Origin: Eimeria necatrix
Taxonomy: Eukaryota; Apicomplexa; Conoidasida; Eucoccidiorida; Eimeriidae
Direction of reading: 5' to 3'
Assembly (NCBI RefSeq): GCF_000499385.1
Contig: NW_013654558.1
Coordinates: 1 to 18,126, forward strand
DNA length: 18,126 bases
Under the pieces are notes generated by a model that was given only the letters and a program-made list of their open reading frames with translations, had not been told where the DNA came from and made no database searches. Shown piece by piece: positions 7,560 through 16,389 of this stretch; position 1 is the first letter of the stretch, and the number at the start of each line of letters is the position of its first letter. The position numbers and the translations under genes were made by a program.

Positions 7560-7986
7560 TTAGTAACGCACTGGCTCAGGAGGCTTTTGCCAGGACTCAT
7601 TTTGCAATGGCCCGCTCAAAGGCTCATTCACGACTAGTTCGACTACGTACTGAGGCCTGGGGAAATGTTGATGGCTGCAAAAATACTTTGTGCAAGCATA
7701 AGTGCCAGGTTGAGTACTTTTAACCCATGCAGATTGCCTAAGCAACAGAGCGTGCAATACAAAGTGGGCACGAAACCGACGTGATAGTTGTTTTCTTTTA
7801 AAGCGTGTCAGGACACCCTACCTTACTGTTCATGTAGCTCTCTCCACATTCGGCTTCCGAAAATGTTTTTGCGCATTTGTGCCAACCAAAGATATTTGCC
7901 TGCCTTAAGGCTGCTCACGCTGTGAGAAGAGCCTGGAAGTATACACACTTCGTTGATTTCAACCACATTACCGCAAGACGGGAGTG
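7560..7986 (-). other. Weak candidate exon pair (7986-7827 joined to 7674-7560)
   Basis: A minus-strand open stretch ends at the donor ACA|GTAAGG (7827/7826), phase 2. After 152 nt a strong acceptor TATTTTTGCAG|C (7675/7674) continues in the matching phase to a TAA at 7562-7560. The joined product contains KNIFGSRMWRELHE followed by HHQHFPRPQYVVELVVNEP. The upstream boundary is unclear, with acceptor-like AGs at 8014, 8005 and 7986, all phase 1. I do not recognise a family. Such pairs can occur by chance in 18 kb, so confidence is low. Confidence 0.25.
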
Positions 7987-8113
7987 ACACGTTACCTATT
8001 ATTTCTGTGATTGCTTTCAGAACAGCACACAATGAACCATTTCACTGTATTATGGTGTGTTACTAGGAATAGCATTCGATATACCAGGAGATGCGGATAG
8101 GCGGCACACTCAC

Positions 8114-8520
8114 CTTTCGCCGTAGCTTGACTTTAAACTGTACTTGACCTACTATGACCGCTTCACTACGTCTGTCAGCATAAGGTATGCACATGACTTG
8201 CGCCCATGCGTGAGCTCCGCTAAACAAAAGCTTGTCACCGAGCGACAAGAGCAAATGCGTTATCTTACCGTCTGTCGCACAAAAGATAACCAGCTCTACC
8301 GTCGAAGGTCCAACACAGCACAGGAAAAAATGTACGTGTAGTAGCGTATCAGTTACGTTGACTGCCGAGATGTGTAGACGCCTGCACAGGGAAAATAACA
8401 CAAAAACAACAAGTGGCGGAACACTGAAACCCAGACTTTAAGTCGTACCAGCATTTACAAGAAACGCTTACAGCCCAGGTATTTGACAACACTTCACTTA
8501 CTTCCTGCTTGATCGCTCAT
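8114..8520 (-). other. Weak candidate start exon and second exon (8520-8502 joined to 8271-8114)
   Basis: An ATG at 8520 is followed by six codons and a near-perfect donor, GGAA|GTAAGT (8502/8501), phase 1. A pyrimidine-rich acceptor, CTTTTGTGCGACAG|AC (8272/8271), continues in phase for 52 codons to another near-perfect donor, AAAG|GTGAGTG (8114/8113), phase 0. The product begins MSDQAGNGKITHLLLSLGDK and ends VGQVQFKVKLRRK. A competing strong acceptor, CCTGTGCAG|GC, lies at 8382/8381. The next candidate block (7986-7827) needs phase 1, so the two pairs do not join directly without another exon. The family is not recognised. Confidence 0.28.
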
Positions 8521-8584
8521 GGCAGCTGTGCTAAGCCAACTGCACAGGCTTACTAAAAGGCCAGATAAAGAAGGCGGCACAAAA

Positions 8585-9213
8585 TCAAGGGGAGCTGGTG
8601 CGATGCAGTGACGTTGGCATATCCTTTTTGCAGGCACAGTGCATCGCCCGTTTTATGACATGATCCGTTATCCCCGCCATCCCTTGGGCCAAAAGCCCCA
8701 AGCGAAAGAGCATGCAGCGTCTAGTTTGGATTCGCAGCAGTGAAGAGCTGCACGCACTCTGCGTCATGATGTGCAACCAGACGCAACAACAAAGAGGCGC
8801 ACAACTAATTTGCCCCTCAACATGTTCTTTCTACAGTTGTTTCTTGTTCAGCTTGTCCCAGCAGCTGACTACATTTGCAGTGTCAGTTTCAGCAAATCTA
8901 CTCCGTCATATGCGGCTACGTGCTAGTCAACGTCAGTGGTCCTACTTGGAGGTGCCTGCTCTCAGAAAGTCCGCTGCTTCCCCCATTCATTCTCCTTTAA
9001 CAATGCCCCAACATACATGCAACAGAAAAAGCATCCACGTCACAGTAGTCCGGACCTTTTTTTGTGTTAAACGTGGAGTAACATCACTACGAAAAACAAG
9101 CCCACAGGAGATTATTGGTGCGTAAAATACGCGCTAGCTGCCCGCAGCTGCGTGGGACCATGTATAGCACACGCGGATGACGTTTAACTGTCATCGGCCA
9201 GTTGAAGACAAAT
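8585..9213. other. No recognisable gene
   Basis: The plus-strand frame 8712-9125 (137 codons) is the longest here, but it has no domain I recognise and is close to chance length for 18 kb. A minus-strand frame (8776-8585) overlaps it on the other strand. Confidence 0.3.
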
Positions 9214-9231
9214 ACAGCTTTATAAAGCTGT
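9214..9231. repeat. Perfect 18-bp palindrome
   Basis: ACAGCTTTATAAAGCTGT equals its own reverse complement. The centre contains TATAAA on both strands, so it could also present a TATA-like element. No adjacent gene supports that reading. Confidence 0.8.
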
Positions 9232-10181
9232 GACTACTAGGCAGAGAGGTGAAGGGTGATCCGGTCGCACAGAGTGCCTCCCTATTGGGCTTTTGTTCGC
9301 ACACCAAGACAGGCCCTGGTGAGCCAAAACATCCACATGATATGCATACTAAGACCACCTTGAAAAGCGATTACGCGTATGAGATGCATATTCCTAGTAG
9401 CGGAGCATATTCAGTAACAGGGCATATGCATGATCTGGGCCAGCCGAGGCGGTAGCGCGTGCATGACTTCTTGTAAAAGGATCTGCTAGTCGAGTTGATC
9501 AAGCTTCACAACCGGCGATTGAAGACAGACTTCAATGCTTTGATTCAAACTTTGCATGGCTAGCTCTTATGGTCTGAATTCTAGGCATTTCTCGACACCG
9601 TTCCGCACTGGATGACTAGCATAAGGATTGAACAAGTGTTGACATTGCACGGACAACGCTCCAGGCATTGTGCCGACACAGTTGCAGACTAATGTTATTT
9701 TAATAAATTCAAGGTACGTGACTTTCACTAAAAAGCACAACTTGGCAATACATCTTTCAGCAGTGCAACACAACGATACTCTGCCACTGATTCAATCTGC
9801 ACTCCCCACCACCCAAGTAAAGCGTCAGTGTAATCTAGTGGTGAAATCCGTGGAGTTCATTCAGTAAGCTTTGCCCCTTTGCAAGCGAGCTGAAATTGGT
9901 CTCTCTCTTAGACCTTTAAGGAACCAGAAAACATCTTACTGCATTTCACCGCAAAATGTTGTAAAATTGTTATTTCACTGCACCTGTCTAATTCCAGGAG
10001 GCTGCTTAGAGTCTTCAAATGTCACACAGCGCCCTAATAAACCATCCATCTGACTTGCTGATTATTCAGGCTCGACATGGCAAGGTAAGTATTGCGCAAG
10101 ATATGGCTGCAGCCACTCTTAAAATATCATCGGCTCAGGCAAAACACCAGCATGTGCAGTGTTCATTGAACAAATAACCTA
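9232..10181. other. No recognisable gene
   Basis: Only short frames on both strands. A minus-strand open stretch at about 9838-9731 encodes TDALLGWWGVQIESVAEYRC, preceded by an acceptor-like TTTCACCACTAG (9847-9836), but its phase fits no neighbour I could place. Confidence 0.3.
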
Positions 10182-10570
10182 CCTCGCAATGCATATTTTG
10201 GCGTGGTAACGAAGACGTATGGCCGTTACAATTTTTTCGCGTAACTTTTTGCCGAATGTCGCAGTCATTTGAGGCACGGATAAGCCAAATTCAAGATGCA
10301 GCACTTGGTTTGGCTGCATGGCACTGAACACTGGCAATGTGGTGAACGCGCAAGCGCATCGCTGTAGCAGAAGAGTCTGAATCTGCAAAAGTTTTGCTTT
10401 GAGTGTGCTTAAAATTAGATTGATACGCTGTTTCATCAAGAAGCCACCCACAACCTGTAGCAAAGTGGACGCGATTAAATCGCACATCCGCTTTTGATGA
10501 AGCTTGTGCGACCTTTCTGTTACAAAAGCGTCACGGTACACATGTGCCTGTTCAGCAGTTGCTGCTTTTG
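10182..10570 (-). other. Weak candidate exon with a strong donor
   Basis: A minus-strand frame (open from 10598) reads about 139 codons and ends exactly in ATTGCGAG|GTAGGT (10182/10181), where the stop lies inside a good donor. The product is Leu/Lys/Gln-rich and helical in look, including LILSTLKAKLLQIQTLLLQR. The 3' partner may begin at CTGCAG|C (about 10109), which would add some 20 residues before a stop. Upstream, a possible exon of about 33 codons (10766-10664) lies in a different frame. No family is recognised, and the length is still compatible with chance. Confidence 0.28.
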
Positions 10571-10599
10571 CGCAATGCAGCCATCGTTCTAGCATCATG

Positions 10600-12298
10600 C
10601 ACAGCAGGCCTTATTACCTCAGTAGCAAAGGCAAAATGACAATTTAGGTACTATGGCATTGCTTCACCACACAGCATTTGCCAGCGCTTGCAAATTGGCT
10701 GCAGTGCTTGGGCGTGAATTTTTAAGTACTTGTGCGAGCTCTTGGTATGCTTGTCTGTCGTTTGCTAAAACGACCTCATTGAGAGATAGTTATGACATAC
10801 TGCCTGCAAAAGTAGGTTGCGCTCGTAGTTGCTGCAATACGAACAAACTTGAGAGTGGGTTGACTTCTTTGGAACGCCCACGAAACAGCGCAAGTCCAGG
10901 AACAATTTCACATCGCCACGCATGCCTGAACGAGCATTGAAGAATCACGTCTCAGCGATCAATCATGCCACCGCACAAACATACGTCAACTGCACCGTAC
11001 GGAAACGCTGAGGCAAGCTATGGTTATCCCAGGAAAATGTGGCATAAGGACAGACCAAAATGTGTACGGTGCAATTTTTGTCAACGCTGTATTATTTTTT
11101 TGTACGCCTGGCACTTTTCCCTGTCGTGTCCAGGGTGAACTCAAGATTCCACTGTGCATCGCTGTCTTTTGCTGCTTCTCTATAGAACCTAGGGGAATGT
11201 CACCAGAGCTTCGAGCTAATGCAGGTACAAGAAGATGTGTCTGTCGTTGCCCGTCGATGGTACGCTCTTTCCCCAAATAAGGAGCAGAAAATACAGTAAA
11301 AGTACTTGCGGATGAGGAGTGAGAAATGTTTTGGAAGCAAAAGGTGACTGCGAAACATAGGAAAGGAATGACTGGAGTGTTGATTGTGCAGACCTCGAGG
11401 GGAGCCATTACGTGCTGGTCTTCGCGAGCGCGTGAGCGCTCAACTTACTTTCTACCAACAGAAAAAAACGCAACGACATTATTTTGCAAGTGAATTGTTC
11501 AGAAACCAGAGCAGGAAGATGGTGCTACTTTCATGAATTCGGGTACACAGCCTTGCGTAGTATCACGTAAACTGGTGTCGTCGACTTTCATAGTCTTGTA
11601 GAATGTCGGTGCTGTTAGTAAGGAAAGAACCCGGATGGATAAGGGAAAAAAGAGGGAAGGCGCGAAGCTCATTCTGCACATTTAGTTTTACAACTCCATT
11701 CAAACTTCGTGAGGCGATATAGCCACACCTTTTTGGTGCTTCTAAACTGGAAAGACTAGTCTTTCGACTTGGCTCATTTCATGCCACAGTAATTTTTCGG
11801 TATGGAGACCCAATGCAAGCAAGCTACACCTTTGAGTGCAAGGTTTAGTGTACGGACACTACGTTTGGAAAACCCTCCAGGCAGAGACTCGCTTGCTGCA
11901 AAGAAGTGAAAGATGTGCTTTGCTGCAGCCACGGTGTGGGTCGTGTAATCATGCCGAGCCTTCTTTCTGCACGTATACGCCCCTGTGCAAACGTCTCAAC
12001 CATTTTGCGGAGCTCTGCGTAAGGAGCGAGCGTGTAAGGCTAGCAACCCATAGTTGTCGGCTAGTGCGTGCTTTGTTCATGCATCAGGCGCTCAAATAGT
12101 ACAGGCAAGTACGCACTCTCTGTGAACAATGTCTAGCTTGTCCTGTGCGTGCAACACTTTTGTAGTGTCATTTGGTGACTCATGCTGCGTAGCTTTTGCA
12201 TGCTGAGATGCCACTTCGCCTGGAACATTATCGAAAGGACAAAAGCGGGATAGACATCTTTGCACAGCATCTTCGGCACACATTATGGCGATGGACCA
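10600..12298. other. No recognisable gene
   Basis: Frames of 60-140 codons occur on both strands (for example minus 11408-10986 and plus 10653-10940) without splice support or motifs. Base composition is even and there are no repeats of note. Confidence 0.35.
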
Positions 12299-12556
12299 AT
12301 GCCGCCCGAGCCGGCAGCTACGCGGCTCGCTAGCGCACTCGGGACGTTGCTAGACAGGACGAAGCTTGGCCAGCAATTTGAAGACACTAGATACGGCACA
12401 CTTAAGCGCATGCTACAGGCGTGCTGCATCAGCAAGCCATTGCCTCTGTGTGCTTCCTCCCAGTTGCTCCGTGCTCCCTCTGTGCTCTTCAGCTGTCAGC
12501 AGCTATCTAAGCGCCGCATGAGCTTCCAGCGCTCGAAGCACTCTTCAAGCAGTCAG
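12299..12556 (+). other. Weak candidate first exon
   Basis: ATG at 12299 (context CCAATGCC) starts 86 codons that end at the donor AGTCAG|GTAGGC (12556/12557), phase 0. The first third is locally GC-rich and begins MPPEPAATRLASALGTLLDR, then FEDTRYGTLKRMLQ; the rest is Ser/Leu-rich. The local rise in GC against the spacer is the main reason to list it. Unspliced, the frame runs to 12730. I recognise no family and could not place a second exon with confidence. Confidence 0.28.
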
Positions 12557-15072
12557 GTAGGCACATATTTTCAATTCTATTGCGTAAGGCAATGCGGCAA
12601 CGTTGGAGCATTAGTTCCCTCATGTGCGAGGCTTCTGGAACGTGAACACCAGTGTATGCTTAAGAGGCCTGACTGCCTCATTCACATAAGCTGTCAAAGC
12701 ATGCTGCTAGACAGGGGGGGTCCACAGTGACATTACTTACTTGCTGCAAGCAGAAGAAGCAAAAGTGAATCTCTTTGGCTACAGTGACTACTGCTAACCT
12801 TACCAGAAACATGACAAGCTTTTCACTGGCCTGACATATCATTTGCCATGTTACGACGTTTTGTTTCTTCTCGCCTCTCCGCAGTGAGCAGGTAGCAATC
12901 CCAATGTGCATGATTCGGGGCCTAGCACGTAGTCTATAGCTACAAATGCATCAGCTGGCACACAATAAGCTGCACATTGCATCTGCAACGATGTAGCATC
13001 TGGAAATAACATATCCTTCCTAAATCGGCTTTACTAATCCCATGTGGATTCTCCGAAAAGGTGATACTTTGAAGCACATTGCGTGGAGCAATAAGAATGA
13101 AAAAAATAAATGAATGCTTTTTTCAAGTTGAATAAAAACCATAACAATAGTAACATTTTTTGTTATGAAAAAATTCACTCCGCAGACGCTGAATGCATTC
13201 CCACGCAATTATACACTGCCAACTGCAGCATCTTCAGAGGGCACCATAAGCGTCTCCTCAACGAGGTTCGATTCCGCAGAGGCTCACAAGCTGTGATCAA
13301 CCGATCATGTCACACTATGCCTGCGACGCTGTACACTGCTTCGCTAGTAGAACATACCAACGGGCAGACACCAGGTTTCTGGGTCTGATAGAACAAGCGA
13401 GCACAATTTGTGCCACAAAAAATGCATGCTCGATGAAACGAATCCGTAATGAGTAGCTTAGTGTGAATGGTGTACACAAAGTATTGTCATTTTCCGCTCG
13501 TGGTTGTGCAGAGTAAATGCAAGCGATTTGTTCTGTACGGAAATGCTATTGCCGCTTGGAAAACGCAAAATTGTTCAAAGGGCATACGGCGCGTGGCTCC
13601 CACGGGAGTTCATGTTTCCAACAAGATGCAGTTGCTTTGAACGCCACAGTCGTGTAAGCAAGTACAGATCAAGCCACCCTGATTGCAAAAAGCGTGTGAA
13701 ACGGCCATAAATGTGAAACACCTGACAAGAACACCTACGCGTGATTGATAAGGTACACAAACGACAAGAAGAGAAACGCACCCTCTGCACAGCAACCCTG
13801 CCGTGCAGAAACATTCGGTTGAGGACGTTGGCAAAGGTAATGTGAGCTACAGGATCCAGTCTTTTCAACAGCTTTAGGTGTAGTCCATATACTGAATACA
13901 GACCAGAACAACGGTGCCTGCAAGCAACACTGTCACATCACAGCAGAGCGTAACAAAGCAATTCCATAAGTTCCTAGCATGCTGCGCTATTATTAAGCGA
14001 GTGCGCCGACTGGTCAGTGCTATGTCGAGGCCCACTTCAGCCTCTTCGTGCCTTTTATACATCTACGGACTCGATCCTATAACTGTGCGAAAATCTGGTC
14101 ACGCCTACTTATTGGATTCAGCTCCTACTTCCACAAGCTTTCTAAATATCCCTTTCCTTGGCTGCCATCACAATCGGCATCCCTCACCACAACACATATT
14201 TGAAGATCGAGTGTTGTGTGTATCTCGCAGCCGGTCTGCTGGCCGCGAATACTCAAGTCTGAAAGAAACAAAAGAACAGCTTTTCGGCATGGGGCGACGC
14301 ATCTGATTAGCGAATGTGGAGAACCAGCAACTGCTTGAGTCTTCTGGGTGCTTTGGTATCTTTAGAAAACGCAAACCAAACCAATTACAGCTCTCACATT
14401 GCCCTCTACTCACAGGCTGCGCGCAAACACCAGAGAGGAACCGCACATCATCGCATTTGCTTTAGTGAAGTGGGGCAGGAAACATGACAGCGAGCTATTA
14501 TTGGGTAAGCATACCGTCCTCTTGTGCTCATTATTCATGTAAGTTGGATACGGAACAGTTGAAGTTTTCTCACCTTTCCTTCAGCGTGCAGATCACCCGA
14601 GCAAACAGCTACCTGTAAGAGCAGTGGGTGATTCACTAAAGGCGCAGTTTTTTGTCGGTTGCGCCACTGATGAAAAAAGCAACATGGCTAATTATTAAGC
14701 CAAGAGACTTTCATACGGCCCGCTAGCCAGAATATAACTAGGACATGCCCTATCACAGTTGGTGTCAACCGAAGGAATGATGCAAATGCACACGCATGCG
14801 CCGAGCCACGCGCAAAGTGCAAGCAAGCTTTGAGTGCAGCCAAGAAGCACACACTACATTGCTCTTTCGGTGCTTCCTGTAAGTGTCGTTGGTCTGAACT
14901 CATCTGCTGGCAATTTGAGTTTGGCTCGTAGCTGAGACCGCTGCAGGGCGCAGACTTTAAACCTTGGAAAGCAATCCGGGAATATGACTGACGTTGGCCT
15001 TCCGACACAGCAAAACGATGGACATGGTAACGCACTCTCTGCCGACAGCATTTACTCTTTTTTGCGAATATA
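12557..15072. other. No recognisable gene
   Basis: About 2.5 kb of AT-richer sequence with short frames on both strands (below about 130 codons), none with a motif. A GGTTCGATTCC at about 13265 looks like a tRNA T-arm core, but the flanks do not pair. Nothing else was seen. Confidence 0.4.
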
Positions 15073-15102
15073 TTGTGCACCTTTTACTAAAAAGGTGCAC
15101 AA
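15073..15102. repeat. Perfect 13-bp inverted repeat with 4-nt loop
   Basis: TTGTGCACCTTTT, an ACTA loop, then AAAAGGTGCACAA. The arms are perfectly complementary. It lies just before a locally GC-richer stretch (15110-15480) that is open in two plus-strand frames. Its role is unknown. Confidence 0.85.
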
Positions 15103-15483
15103 CGGTTGGAGAAAAAGGCGAGGCAGAGTGGCTTGAAAGTAGAATAGCTTTTGCATGCAGTAGAGATGGGAAGCGCGAGGCTGCTAATTTATTAATGCGC
15201 AGGTATACACGCGCTGTACTGCCGAGTCATGTGGGAGATGCTCAGTCAGCGATTTGGTCAGCTACAAGGCGCAACTTTATCCAATCAAACAGAGCATTCG
15301 TTTACTGCGCTGGTCTGCTGGCAACTGAAGCAGTCTTCGCGGTGGCAAGCACTCCGCAGCTGGAGGAAGCGTGGCGCCATCCTAGGTCCTTTGCGACAGA
15401 GCAATCTGCGAATGCTTTGCTGCTCGCATAGTGCTGTCCGGAAGACAACATTTCGCCTGATGAGGACAGAAGCTCTTTTGTGA
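15103..15483 (+). other. Stretch open in two overlapping plus-strand frames; coding status unclear
   Basis: One frame (part of 14994-15431) encodes EAANLLMRRYTRAVLPSHVG and further Ala-rich sequence; the other (15229-15483) encodes MLSQRFGQLQGATLSNQTEH. Base composition is GC-richer than the surroundings, as in the coding sequence of this genome. At most one frame can be real, and I could not choose between them. No splice partner was found. Confidence 0.2.
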
Positions 15484-15529
15484 TGCTGAACGTCCAACAA
15501 TCGTGCGTGTTTTACAGCTAAAGAAAGCG

Positions 15530-15556
15530 TAACAGGCTAGGTTCGCGAGCCTGTTA
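15530..15556. repeat. 9-bp inverted repeat
   Basis: TAACAGGCT and AGCCTGTTA flank a 9-nt spacer, AGGTTCGCG. The loop superficially resembles a tRNA T-loop, but no cloverleaf can be built around it. Confidence 0.6.
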
Positions 15557-16200
15557 AGTGCCTCAAAACACCTCACAAGTGGTGACGGCTAATGCATTCT
15601 CTACTAGAGTTTGCTCGTGCCATGTCTGCGGGTGAGAATTTAAAGGAAGTCCTACATTCTTTGGCAAGACATACATAATATACCCCGCTAAGCCCATCTT
15701 TGTGAACAATGCACCATCATTTGACGAAAATTTGGGCTTTTGAGCAATGAATGCGCAAATGTGTCTTCAATTAGTGGAGGTAATATCCTGATTGTGCGTG
15801 TGTAAATAGAGAAGGATTCATGATAGTACATCACTAAAGGTGAACATCACATGCGAGTGCAGTGGATACAGTCCAACGGCATGCACAACTGAATGTTTGC
15901 ACTGTGGGAAGCCTTCACGGCAAACTAACAGTTACCCTAGCTGGTGCCAATCGCCCATGCAGTGGGGGAAATATTTAGTTTGTGTGTGAAAGGGTTACGA
16001 CAAGTCTGCGCCAACTCGCGCACGGCCGGAAACGAATTATGCTATGTAGAGTGTTCCTTCTGCACTGCCCGAGCTGCTGCTCACATCTGTAACACTGACT
16101 TTTGGTTAGTGAACCTGTGGTGGACATTATATACGCAGCAAGGAAAAAAGCCGTCGACGCACTGCCTAAAATAATTCTCAGACCAGAGCAGATTGTTTAG
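15557..16200. other. No recognisable gene
   Basis: Short frames only. The plus-strand frame 15944-16174 (76 codons) is Cys-rich without a recognisable pattern. Confidence 0.35.
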
Positions 16201-16234
16201 GCTTTTTCTCAAACAGCTTATATCCGCCACGCAG

Positions 16235-16329
16235 GCTTGGCGAAGACGGCTTTGAGCGCTTTTGTTGGGCAGGCTGCAGCACCACCAAAGAGGAAAAGGC
16301 CTGCAGCAGGAAAAAGATGGGTTTCATGA
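16235..16329 (+). other. Weak candidate terminal exon with NLS-like tail
   Basis: The plus-strand frame is open from 16201 without an ATG and has a possible acceptor, CGCCACGCAG|GC (16234/16235). It encodes LAKTALSAFVGQAAAP, then PPKRKRPAAGKRWVS and a TGA at 16327-16329. The basic cluster looks like a nuclear localisation signal, and GCA-coded alanines fit the codon habits of this genome. On the other strand the same stretch has an even better acceptor, TTTTTCCTGCTGCAG|G (16301/16300), opening a 42-codon minus-strand frame, so the strand is not settled. Confidence 0.28.
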
Positions 16330-16389
16330 TATGCTTCCAAGTGTCCGATGCATGAGGGTTCACACCTCATTCATATGCCTGTCACAGTT

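Noticed and set aside
8712..9125. A 137-codon plus-strand frame
   Set aside because: Same reasons; an overlapping minus-strand frame looks equally plausible, so neither stands out.
10986..11408. A 140-codon minus-strand frame
   Set aside because: No motif, no splice support and no composition shift. A few frames of this length are expected by chance in 18 kb.
13255..13290. tRNA-like T-arm core GGTTCGATTCC
   Set aside because: The five flanking bases on each side do not pair, and no acceptor, D or anticodon stem can be drawn upstream.
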